Source: Candidatus Gastranaerophilales bacterium | GTDB taxonomy: Bacteria > Cyanobacteriota > Vampirovibrionia > Gastranaerophilales > Gastranaerophilaceae | DNA length: 15,925 nt | Reading direction: 5' to 3' | Assembly (NCBI GenBank): GCA_900767135.1 | Contig: CAAFYU010000030.1 | Coordinates: forward strand, 1-15,925 | Shown here: positions 1 through 5,891 of the stretch, piece by piece | How positions within the stretch are numbered: the stretch's first letter is position 1 | Layout of the letters: every line of letters begins with the position of its first letter | Notes under the pieces: model-generated | Database searches by the model: none | The model's input: the letters and a program-made list of their open reading frames with translations, nothing else | What the model was told of the DNA's origin: nothing | Translations under genes and position numbers: made by a program

Positions 1-296
1 GCCAAGAGGCATAGATGCACGGTCTGTTTCGGTTGAATTAATTTTTATTCCTTGCAACTGTATTAGATTAGTATTGCTGGATTCTTTCGCTAATCGCTCA
101 GAATGACGACTGATAGCTTCTATTTCAGACTTATCGTCTTTACGTCTTATCGTCCTAACGTCTTTTATTCCCGATACGACCTTAGTACCATAGGGCCTTA
201 GTAACTTAGTAACTTCTTTCGCTTCCTCTCCCCGTTGGTGCGAGGATTCTAAGCGATTGCCCCCCCCCCGAAAGCACTTCTAAATATATTTCTCAT
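1..296 (-). CDS. Prepilin-like gene, locus A (5' end only, out of frame at G10)
   Basis: Only the leader is in the window; the gene continues off the left edge. The ATG at 296-294 has a Shine-Dalgarno site AGAGAGG (complement of 305-311) eight bases upstream. It reads M-R-N-I-F-R-S-A-F and then enters ten G (260-269). As written the frame ends at once (GGGAIA, stop). With one added G the reading continues without a stop for the remaining 295 bases: GGGGNRLESS..., then DVRTIRRK, SRHSERLAKES, ETDRASMPLG. The last ten residues match locus B (ETDHASMPLG), where the same stretch runs into a prepilin cleavage site and pilin helix, so this is almost certainly the leader of another pilin-like gene. 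The pilin domain itself is not visible here. Whether a shorter product starts at the in-frame ATG of MPLG (12-10) cannot be excluded, but I see no ribosome binding site for it. Confidence 0.7.
76..110. repeat. Dispersed imperfect palindrome inside leader A
   Basis: The block reads gctggattctttcgc...gctcagaatgacga, with ATTCT and AGAAT arms around a variable centre. A second copy lies at 10076-10115 in the leader of locus B, where the inner arms GGTTC/GAACC are perfect. Both copies stay open in the +1 frame of the prepilin leader. It resembles the small palindromic repeats that insert into coding sequence in some bacteria; that comparison is inference. Confidence 0.55.
131..166. repeat. Leader repeat block shared with locus B
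   Basis: This stretch is near identical to 10141-10177 and is itself built from short internal repeats of the type cttatcg/cgtctt. In the +1 frame of the minus strand it encodes KDVRTIRRKDDKSE in A and KDVRTIRHKGDKSE in B. At 181-216 locus A also carries tandem copies of a cttagtaa unit that B lacks. Locus C lacks the whole block, so it looks like an insert in the leader. Confidence 0.6.
260..269 (-). repeat. G10 homopolymer frame switch, locus A
   Basis: Ten C on the plus strand, read as ten G in the mRNA, follow codon nine of the leader. The flanks TTC-G10-CAATCGC are the same at 1814-1823 and 10235-10244. From the ATG (296) to the base before the downstream in-frame ATG (13) is 284 nt, one base short of a multiple of three, so a gain of one G or loss of two restores the frame. 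Confidence 0.8.
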
Positions 297-330
297 AATA
301 AAATCCTCTCTTTACCTATGTCTTAACCTA

Positions 331-359
331 ATTTTAGCATATTTTGTCAAATTTTTCAA
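331..359 (-). promoter_or_regulatory. Promoter of prepilin locus A
   Basis: On the minus strand TTGAAA, a 17-base spacer and TAAAAT, with TG one base before the -10 (extended -10). The same boxes and spacing occur at locus B. The predicted start gives a leader of roughly 30 nt carrying the Shine-Dalgarno site. Confidence 0.7.
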
Positions 360-403
360 CTTGATGCCAATATTTAATTTCTCATTTTTTTGTATGAGTT
401 TTT

Positions 404-433
404 TTGGCTCAACATAATATATACTTATATAAA
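404..433 (+). promoter_or_regulatory. Possible promoter of the coiled-coil protein gene
   Basis: TTGGCT (404-409), an 18-base spacer and TATAAA (428-433) lie about 40 bases before the gene at 471. The DNA is very AT-rich, so chance matches are likely; this is only a candidate. Confidence 0.35.
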
Positions 434-470
434 AATCGAGTATTATATACATGTATAAGGAGAATTTTTT

Positions 471-899
471 ATGAACAAAAACCTAAAAAGACTTGTATTA
501 TCATTATCTGTTTTAATGGCATGCTCTTGTGCTGCTTTTGCTGACGGCAATGCTTTCACGCCTTTAAACTTTGAAGACAGCTACACAAATTCATCAGCAA
601 TTAGAACAACAGCTACCTCAACAGCTGCAAAACCTGCAAACACCATAAAATCAACTTCAACAAGCGAAGAACCTGTCGGAAATGCTAAAATGCAAAATGC
701 TATTATCCAACTCGACAACGCACAAGTTGATGTAAGAAACGAACTTTTAAACTACAAAACAAAATATTCTGATGTTGACGCTCAATACACAGCAGTAAAA
801 GCTGAGAGAAAAGCGCTTAGCAATCAAGTAAAATCACTTGAAAAAAGAATTAAAAAAATTGATAAACAAAAAGAAAATATCAGAAAAAACATGCTGTAA
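471..899 (+). CDS. Small secreted coiled-coil protein, unknown function
   Basis: 142 residues. The first 25 form a signal peptide: MNKNLKR, a hydrophobic core LVLSLSVLMACSCAAFA, then DG. Cleavage after AFA by signal peptidase I is plausible. LMAC is also close to a lipobox, so a lipoprotein is an alternative. Residues about 28-70 are Ser/Thr/Ala-rich and probably disordered. From about residue 75 to the end the protein is charged and heptad-like (alternating A, V, L with K, E, Q), so a coiled coil is expected in the periplasm. AAGGAG sits eight bases before the ATG. The gene is single, followed by a strong terminator, and divergent from prepilin locus A. I recognise no family; the layout resembles small periplasmic coiled-coil proteins of the OmpH or Lpp type only in general form. 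Confidence 0.8.
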   Translation: MNKNLKRLVLSLSVLMACSCAAFADGNAFTPLNFEDSYTNSSAIRTTATSTAAKPANTIKSTSTSEEPVGNAKMQNAIIQLDNAQVDVRNELLNYKTKYSDVDAQYTAVKAERKALSNQVKSLEKRIKKIDKQKENIRKNML

Positions 900-922
900 G
901 GCATGCTTCCCCGAATAATTTT

Positions 923-955
923 AGACCTGCCAAGATTTGGCAGGTCTTTTGTTTT
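923..955 (+). terminator. Rho-independent terminator
   Basis: A perfect 11-bp stem (923-933 with 937-947) around a GAT loop, followed by TTTGTTTT. It lies 24 bases after the stop codon of the coiled-coil gene. Confidence 0.92.
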
Positions 956-1011
956 AATGATGTCGGAGTTGGGCACCCCGAGCTACATGCTTTGGCACAA
1001 AATCCATAGTA

Positions 1012-1850
1012 TTAATTACAGTGCGATGCTTTATCCCAACCAAGTTGTTCGGGGCAATGTAAATAATCCATATTTTTATTATAAATCACCCAAGCTCCAC
1101 ATTCACTCATATCTTGCCCATTTAAACAGTTACTGAGATTGTTATAACTCGTATTTTCTTTGGGACCGCCAACAGGAACAATTCCATTTTTTACAACAGC
1201 AAATAAAAAAGTATTTTTACCTAATTTCGCATTTGTATTTCCGTTTATGTTTATGTACATATAGGCACAAGAGTGATGATAAGTTCCATAATAAGTTCCC
1301 TTGACGTTAGGGTTAAGTTCCCAACCGCCTGTTTTATCCATAGTCGTATCTTGTTCACAAGTAGCACCACCACCGTTTATCAATCGAATTGCAACTCCAT
1401 TTTTTAATACATAACCATAATTCAAACCAGAAAAAGGCGATGCGTCAAAGCAACCTTTATAGTTATGTGGACAAACTTTTGTTGTCTGAATATAGGGTTG
1501 TAACTTTAAGAACAGAGTACTTACTCGTGTCCTCTCATCGTCTCCATAAGTGCTAATATCTCCATTGTCATTAACCATTTTCTCAATTGCTTGGGATAGT
1601 AAACTGTATGTAGCATTTAATTGTGTTACGGTCTGTTTCTCCTGATATTTGCTAATTACACTTGGCAGTGTTAAAGCCGCAATAACACCGATTACACCGA
1701 GGGTGATTAAGATTTCTGCCAATGTAAAAGCGACTTTTTTAGCGATTAAGTGACTAGGAAGCGAAGCTGCTAAATCGATTTTGCATACTATATCACGTAC
1801 TTCGCTGCGATTGCCCCCCCCCCGAAAGCTCTTCTAAATAAATTTCTCAT
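1012..1850 (-). CDS. Type IV prepilin-like protein, locus C (frame switch at G10)
   Basis: The mature part begins at F (codon 1728-1726) with FTLAEILITLGVIGVIAALTL, the N-methylated hydrophobic helix of type IV pilins and type II secretion pseudopilins, with Glu at position +5. The residue before the cleavage point is Ala rather than the usual Gly. About 240 residues follow, including a C-terminal GNTNAKLGKNTFLF stretch resembling the loop of other pseudopilins and several Cys. The ATG at 1850 reads M-R-N-L-F-R-R-A-F and then ten G (1814-1823). As written it ends as GGGAIAAKYVI-stop. With 11 or 8 G it gives a 41-residue leader (GGGGNRSEVRDIVCKIDLA...KKVA) and a 279-residue protein. In the pilin frame there is no ATG, GTG or TTG between the upstream TAG and the pilin helix, apart from a TTG inside FTL that would destroy the cleavage site. 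The conceptual start is therefore 1850 with a frame change. The Shine-Dalgarno match (GTGAG) is weak. Confidence 0.8.
1814..1823 (-). repeat. G10 homopolymer frame switch, locus C
   Basis: Ten G on the minus strand after TTC (codon nine). From 1850 to the base before the Phe codon of the mature pilin is 122 nt, again one short of a multiple of three. The leader here is short, so the switch sits only 28 codons from the pilin cleavage site. Confidence 0.8.
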
Positions 1851-1888
1851 AACCAAGCTCACTTTCTTTTTTACTGTGTACATGTGTT

Positions 1889-1917
1889 ATTATAACCCTG
1901 TTTTTTGTGTTTGTCTA
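1889..1917 (-). promoter_or_regulatory. Promoter of prepilin locus C
   Basis: On the minus strand TAGACA, a 17-base spacer and a consensus TATAAT. The 5' leader would be about 30 nt. The boxes differ from those of A and B, so the promoter is not part of the shared A/B sequence. Confidence 0.7.
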
Positions 1918-1993
1918 TACTTATTTTATAAGAAGTTAATATGAGGTTACAAATGAGGGAATTTTATTGCCCCCACCAAAAAAGCTACAAACA

Positions 1994-2022
1994 TAGCAAA
2001 ACGGAGCCGAATATCGACTCCG
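1994..2022 (-). terminator. Terminator after the HU gene
   Basis: On the minus strand CGGAG-T-CGA, a TAT loop, TCG-G-CTCCG (nine pairs including one wobble), then TTTTGC. It lies 26 bases after the stop codon of the HU gene. Confidence 0.75.
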
Positions 2023-2047
2023 CCTTTATCTAAATTAGTTAATTTAA

Positions 2048-2320
2048 CTATTTTACCAATTCTTTGAATTTTTTACCAGCTGAAAATGCAGGAACTGTTT
2101 TAGCAGCGATTTTCAATGGAGCACCTGTTTGAGGGTTTCTACCTGTTCTAGCTGCTCTTTTGCGTGGTTCGAATGTACCAAAACCAACCAAAGTTACTTT
2201 TTTACCTTTTGAAACTGTTTTTACAATTGTTTCCAAAGCTGCTGCTACTACGTCAGCTGTTGCTTTTTGAGATACTTTTGCTTTCTTTGATACTTCTTTT
2301 ACCAATTCTTCTTTGTTCAT
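2048..2320 (-). CDS. hup: HU-family DNA-binding protein
   Basis: 90 residues, the usual length of HU. It starts MNKEELVKEVSKKAK, carries the dimer core (VVAAALETIVKTVSKGKKVTLVGFGTF) and the DNA-binding arm RKRAARTGRNPQTGAPL with the conserved RNP turn, and ends AFSAGKKFKELVK. HU bends DNA and organises the nucleoid as a dimer. The reading frame stays open upstream to 2512, but the start at 2320 is set by AGGAGG eight bases before the ATG and by the family length. A promoter (2399-2426) and a terminator (1994-2022) bracket the gene, so it is probably transcribed alone with a leader of about 70 nt. IHF is the main alternative; the sequence reads as HU. Confidence 0.95.
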   Translation of the reverse strand: MNKEELVKEVSKKAKVSQKATADVVAAALETIVKTVSKGKKVTLVGFGTFEPRKRAARTGRNPQTGAPLKIAAKTVPAFSAGKKFKELVK

Positions 2321-2398
2321 TATGAACCTCCTTTTACCTATTTGCATACAGTAAAGAAACCATCTCTTCTTATGCATGCTCGTGTGTCGACAAAATTT

Positions 2399-2426
2399 AT
2401 TATAGCATTTTATTTCTATTTGGCAA
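2399..2426 (-). promoter_or_regulatory. Promoter of the HU gene
   Basis: On the minus strand TTGCCA, a 16-base spacer and a consensus TATAAT, with TG one base before the -10. Good fit to a strong sigma70-type promoter. Confidence 0.75.
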
Positions 2427-2518
2427 GTGTTTTTCAAAAAAAAATTATTAAATCCACTTGATAGTGCGAGTTTCACACATTCAACAAGACGAAAACAGAC
2501 GTATTGTGGCATTTTTCA

Positions 2519-3391
2519 CTAATTATAAGATTTTGGATCTACCTTTGCAAATTTTACGTCCTTGTAAAAATATTGCAAAATTTGATATGCATTGTAACCC
2601 TGTTTAGCCAAGTTATTAGCTCCATGCTGTGACATACCGACACCATGTCCGTTTTTTTTCACATTATCATCAAAGGACGGAACCGATCGCAAATAAGGCA
2701 AGTTACTTCCCCAGCTGTTTGTATTTGTCATACCTCCTGCCGATGCAGAATAATATGCAGTTATAACTTTCATATTATATGTTAAAACAATGCCCTTAGT
2801 CTGATCAACCGCATAATTAGTTCCGGTTGTTTCGGCAGAAGCTCCACCGTAAGCCTGATCTTCCGGCGTATCCTTCAAGTCATACCCGTTACTTGCACGC
2901 TTACCAAGATTTGCAAGAGCATAACTTCTTGCCGCTATTGCCTGAGCTTTATGTGCCTCTGTTTCCCAGCCGGAAGGCATTTCAGACGGAACAACACCTC
3001 TTATATAATCTTCCAATGGAACATTATTTATTACGGTAAGCTTTCCGTTTTTATTTTGAATCATTAAAATCCCACGATACCATTTGCCTTTTGCACTCAC
3101 AAATCCAGCACCGACCGGTTTTATAACAATATTATCAGAACTTACTTTATAATATTTTCCGTTATATCGAATAGCCATCAAATTATGATACGGCTTGATT
3201 TCATAACCTTTCATTGCCTCTAAATCACATATATTATGATTTGTATTGGCATCGACAATAACTCCCTTAACAGAAGTTCCAACTCCTGCTGATTCAGTAG
3301 CCGTTTGAAGCCCAATTTTTATTGCATAACAAGGTGACGCAAAAATTTGCGTTAATACAAGAAACGAAAATATTATTATAACCTTTTTCAC
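2519..3391 (-). CDS. Secreted SpoIID/LytB-domain protein (probable glycan strand lytic enzyme)
   Basis: 290 residues with a signal peptide (MKKVIIIFSFLVLTQIFASPCYA). The SpoIID/LytB domain is clear: VPLEDYIRGVVPSEMP (123-139), EAHKAQAIAARSYAL (145-159), AYYSASAGG (212-220) and GHGVGMSQHGA (248-258). Glu137 in PSEMP corresponds to the catalytic Glu of SpoIID, a lytic transglycosylase acting on peptidoglycan strands lacking stem peptides. In non-sporulating bacteria these proteins are thought to act in cell wall remodelling or division. The stretch between YLRSVPSFDD and NGHGVGMSQ is very short compared with SpoIID, so part of the usual domain seems to be missing. The start is GTG, since the overlapping ATG is in another frame and followed by a stop. 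There is no Shine-Dalgarno site; a TATAAT lies seven bases upstream, pointing to a leaderless mRNA. Confidence 0.9.
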   Translation of the reverse strand: MKKVIIIFSFLVLTQIFASPCYAIKIGLQTATESAGVGTSVKGVIVDANTNHNICDLEAMKGYEIKPYHNLMAIRYNGKYYKVSSDNIVIKPVGAGFVSAKGKWYRGILMIQNKNGKLTVINNVPLEDYIRGVVPSEMPSGWETEAHKAQAIAARSYALANLGKRASNGYDLKDTPEDQAYGGASAETTGTNYAVDQTKGIVLTYNMKVITAYYSASAGGMTNTNSWGSNLPYLRSVPSFDDNVKKNGHGVGMSQHGANNLAKQGYNAYQILQYFYKDVKFAKVDPKSYN

Positions 3392-3397
3392 ATTGAT

Positions 3398-3406
3398 ATT
3401 ATAACA
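3398..3406 (-). promoter_or_regulatory. Extended -10 promoter of the SpoIID-domain gene
   Basis: TGTTATAAT on the minus strand ends seven bases before the GTG start, placing the transcription start at or next to the start codon. No convincing -35 box is seen. It sits between the stop codon of the upstream gene (3409) and the start codon. Confidence 0.6.
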
Positions 3407-3408
3407 TA

Positions 3409-4149
3409 CTATGCAACAAATGTGTTTAAGCCATTCGATTGATTTTTTGGCAAAACTTGCGAATTTACATTTACATTTTCATTTTCATCAGTTTTATCGG
3501 CCTGAATTTGGGGCTGATTTTTAGGTTCAGAAGAAGGTTTTTTATCTTTTATGTTTAAGTTGGCTTTTATTCTATTAGCCATAGGTTCACCAATTCTACG
3601 TCCTATTTCATATGATGTTATTGAACCTGCAACAAAAATAAGACCTTTTAAAATTGCTCCTGCTTTACCTTCCAACTTATGTTTTTTAAGATATTCAAAA
3701 ACAGGTTTCAACATTTTTGAATTTGACAAAGTTTTTATACCATTTCGAACAGTTTGCGACGTAACAATTTTGTCATAATTAGCTTTTATTAAGCCTTCTC
3801 CTGCAAACATCGCAGACAAAGCCGCAACTTCTGTAATTCCTGTTTTAACCTTGTCATCAGACATCATAGTTTTAATTCCGCCAGACACGCAAATCAGCGG
3901 GTTAACATTATTCACAGCAAACTTTGTAGCTTTTCCGGCGTATTCAAAAGCCTTATGTTTCTTTGCCAAGTCTGAAAAAACACTCACAGCACTACGTGCA
4001 GTTTTCGCCACAGCTCCGTCATATTTCGCAACTTCTTGGATAAGCCCTGCCGTTTGTCCGACCGTAACTGCACCTCTGCCAATATCACCATTTTTTGTTT
4101 TATTGGCGTTTCTATATGCAAATATTCCTGATGCTACCGCACTAAACAT
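3409..4149 (-). CDS. Unrecognised 246-residue protein with Ala/Gly-rich helices
   Basis: I do not recognise a family. The N-terminal half is rich in Ala, Val and Lys (MFSAVASGIFAYRNANK, then GAVTVGQTAGLIQEVAKYDGAVAKTARSAVSVF). A hydrophobic segment near residues 167-182 (LKGLIFVAGSITSYEIG) could be one membrane helix. The last 50 residues are Lys, Asn and Gln-rich (KDKKPSSEPKNQPQIQADKTDENENVNVNSQ) and probably disordered. No signal peptide and no catalytic motif are visible. The ATG at 4149 has only a weak AGG about twelve bases upstream. It ends 17 bases before the SpoIID-domain gene on the same strand, so partial co-transcription is possible, though that gene has its own -10 box. Confidence 0.75.
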   Translation of the reverse strand: MFSAVASGIFAYRNANKTKNGDIGRGAVTVGQTAGLIQEVAKYDGAVAKTARSAVSVFSDLAKKHKAFEYAGKATKFAVNNVNPLICVSGGIKTMMSDDKVKTGITEVAALSAMFAGEGLIKANYDKIVTSQTVRNGIKTLSNSKMLKPVFEYLKKHKLEGKAGAILKGLIFVAGSITSYEIGRRIGEPMANRIKANLNIKDKKPSSEPKNQPQIQADKTDENENVNVNSQVLPKNQSNGLNTFVA

Positions 4150-4247
4150 TATAATAATACCTATTAAACTACACTACATTTATATAAAGTAATTTTTTTG
4201 GAAAAAATTGCGTATGTGTGAAGGAATTGTTACAATATTTGTTGAAG

Positions 4248-4369
4248 TGAATAGGTGAATAAGAAAATAAGTAAATAAGTGCATATAGCTCGCTCTGCTC
4301 GAAAATAATTTTTGGTGCAGTTGCACCCGAAATGAACTTATTCACCTATTCACCTAATCACTTATTCAC
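4248..4369. repeat. Palindromic octamer-repeat element, copy 1
   Basis: The left arm (4248-4280) is a run of octamers of the type gtgaataa/gtgaatag; the right arm (4336-4369) is its imperfect inverted copy (ttattcac units). The centre holds an agctcgctctgctcg motif (4288-4302) and a small hairpin GGTGCA/TGCACC (4314-4327). A second copy lies at 7827-7943. It fills most of the 298-base gap between the 246-residue gene and the plus-strand gene at 4448. No reading frame in it looks real. A miniature mobile element or a repeat acting as an RNA stem-loop are both possible. Confidence 0.75.
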
Positions 4370-4412
4370 CCCTCAAAAAAAAAATGAACAATCCCCAAAA
4401 TTTTTCGTTCTA

Positions 4413-4440
4413 TTGATATTACAAGAAAAACTGTTATAAT
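4413..4440 (+). promoter_or_regulatory. Promoter giving a leaderless mRNA
   Basis: TTGATA (4413-4418), a 16-base spacer and TATAAT (4435-4440) preceded by TGT. Only seven bases separate the -10 from the ATG at 4448, so transcription should start at the A of the start codon. No Shine-Dalgarno site exists. Confidence 0.7.
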
Positions 4441-4447
4441 ATAAATT

Positions 4448-5032
4448 ATGAAAAAACTAATACTAATCCTCGTGTTAATGTTAATACCAATCAGTGTAAA
4501 TTCGGCGGAACTTCCTAATGTTCAGCTGCAATTGAGAGATTACCATGGAATAATAATTCCGGCAGGAACTTTTATTCCAGTCATGAATACACAAGAAATT
4601 TCAACTCAAAACTGTCAAGAAGGTTACAAGGTTAAGTTTATTTCAACAAACGATTTATTTCTTCACGACACAAATATTATTCCAAAAGATACTGAATTTT
4701 TTGGCTATATTGAAAAAATCAACGACCCTGTTGTCGGCACAAACGCCGCTATGAAAATCAGGATTTCTAAAATGACATTCACTGACGGGTACGAACTTCC
4801 GATAAAAGGATATCTATACACTTCTAATAATAATATATTTGGCGGCGGAATGTCAGAGCCCGTAAAATATAAACCAATGGCTCAAAGACAAACTAAATTA
4901 CGTAAAACAACAATCCAAATGCGACCGTCTTATGAGCGAAAAATGGGTTCGCACACAACGATAGAAACAGGTTCTAACGAAATAATTATGTTGACATCAC
5001 CGGCATGGATTACACACACCTTAACAAATTGA
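4448..5032 (+). CDS. Secreted protein, distantly VirB10/TrbI-like
   Basis: 194 residues with a signal peptide (MKKLILILVLMLIPISVNSA, then ELPN). The mature part has PAGTFIPVMNTQEIST and IIPKDTEFFGYIEKINDPVVGTNAAMKIRISKMTFTDGYELPIKGYL. This order, a GT.IP start, an IPK.. ..G.I turn, and then a strand pair ending in DGYELPI, recalls the C-terminal beta barrel of VirB10/TrbI proteins, but the match is faint and the C-terminal third is not shared. The next gene shows the same pattern more clearly, so the two may be diverged relatives. It is probably periplasmic. The strong promoter before 5077 suggests the neighbour can be made separately. Function is unknown to me. Confidence 0.75.
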   Translation: MKKLILILVLMLIPISVNSAELPNVQLQLRDYHGIIIPAGTFIPVMNTQEISTQNCQEGYKVKFISTNDLFLHDTNIIPKDTEFFGYIEKINDPVVGTNAAMKIRISKMTFTDGYELPIKGYLYTSNNNIFGGGMSEPVKYKPMAQRQTKLRKTTIQMRPSYERKMGSHTTIETGSNEIIMLTSPAWITHTLTN

Positions 5033-5057
5033 CATATTACAATTAATAAAATACAAT
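5029..5057 (+). promoter_or_regulatory. Strong sigma70-type promoter
   Basis: Consensus TTGACA (5029-5034), a 17-base spacer and TACAAT (5052-5057). The -35 overlaps the stop codon of the preceding gene. The -10 overlaps the in-frame ATG at 5056, which argues against that ATG as the start of the next gene. Confidence 0.75.
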
Positions 5058-5076
5058 GTACAAGAAAGGGGTAACT

Positions 5077-5820
5077 ATGAACAAAAAAATCGGATTTATA
5101 TTAACAGCATTAGTTTTATCAGCAGGAATTTCTTACGCTGCACCAAATTACAGCACTCAGCCAAATTCTGAAATTCCGCTATATCAACAAAATTACTACC
5201 CTACTCAAACATTGAAGGGAAATCAAACACTAAAAGGTAGCGTTGTAACAGTTCCTGCCGGACAAAATATGTCAGTCGTTGTTACAACCCCTATAAACTC
5301 TGCCAATATGACAACAGGCCAAACCGTTACAGTTGCACTAGGTTCTGATTTTTATTATAACGGAAACCTTATTGCTCCTGCCGGAAGTTCTGTTACAGGA
5401 ACAGCATTGGAAGTTTCAAAAGCTAAACATGGCAGTATGAACGGAAAACTTCTTTTAAGATTTACTCAAATCGTAACACCTTACGGCGTTCAAATTCCTA
5501 TTTCAGCAGTAATTAAAACAACTGACAATTCAGGAGTTTTGGTTGGCGGAACTAAAATGGACGTAACAAAGGAATACGGCAAAGATGTTGCAATCGGAGC
5601 AGGAGCCGGAGCACTTGCAGGTGTAATCATTTCACCATTGGCTGGGGGAAACATCGGCAAAGGTACAGCTTTGGCAACAGCAGTAGGTGCAGGCGGTGGC
5701 GTTGTTAAATCAATCTGGGATAAAGGAAACGACGTTGTAATTCCTGCAAATTCTATGGTGCAATTGGTTCTTACCCAACCGATTACAGTAAACCCTGCAA
5801 TATATAACAACAATTATTAG
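5077..5820 (+). CDS. Secreted VirB10/TrbI-like protein with a glycine zipper
   Basis: 247 residues from the ATG at 5077, which has AAAGGGG five bases upstream; the in-frame ATG at 5056 lies in the promoter. A signal peptide (MNKKIGFILTALVLSAGISYA, then AP) is clear. Residues about 55-155 follow the VirB10/TrbI barrel pattern: TVPAGQNMSVVVTTPINSANM, LIAPAGSSVTGTAL, GKLLLRFTQIVTPYGVQIPIS. A Gly/Ala-rich stretch at about 173-208 (GAGAGALAGVI, GTALATAVGAGGG) is a glycine zipper and could insert in a membrane. It ends with VVIPANSMVQLVLTQPITV. VirB10 in type IV secretion spans the envelope and responds to energy; here the usual N-terminal anchor and Pro-rich arm are absent. Its place just before tonB suggests an envelope role. 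Function is inference. Confidence 0.8.
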   Translation: MNKKIGFILTALVLSAGISYAAPNYSTQPNSEIPLYQQNYYPTQTLKGNQTLKGSVVTVPAGQNMSVVVTTPINSANMTTGQTVTVALGSDFYYNGNLIAPAGSSVTGTALEVSKAKHGSMNGKLLLRFTQIVTPYGVQIPISAVIKTTDNSGVLVGGTKMDVTKEYGKDVAIGAGAGALAGVIISPLAGGNIGKGTALATAVGAGGGVVKSIWDKGNDVVIPANSMVQLVLTQPITVNPAIYNNNY

Positions 5821-5891
5821 CAAATCGGGTAATAATTTTATTTTTGTTTTAAAATAGAATTATATACGATATCAGATACTGGGGAAAATAA

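Noticed and set aside
903..1136. Small plus-strand frame after the first terminator
   Set aside because: It crosses the terminator hairpin and the 3' end of prepilin C and has no ribosome site.
1969..1975. Short C run as a further frame-switch tract
   Set aside because: Only five C, with no leader ATG or matching flanks; it lies in the gap between HU and prepilin C.
2321..2512. N-terminal extension of HU
   Set aside because: It passes through the HU promoter, and the AGGAGG before 2320 plus family length fix the start.
4248..4369. CRISPR-like array from the repeated GTGAATAA units
   Set aside because: The units are 8 bases, contiguous and lack unique spacers; the layout is an inverted repeat, not an array.
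5056..5076. Seven-residue N-terminal extension of the VirB10-like protein
   Set aside because: The upstream ATG lies in the -10 box, and the ATG at 5077 has a good ribosome site and signal peptide.
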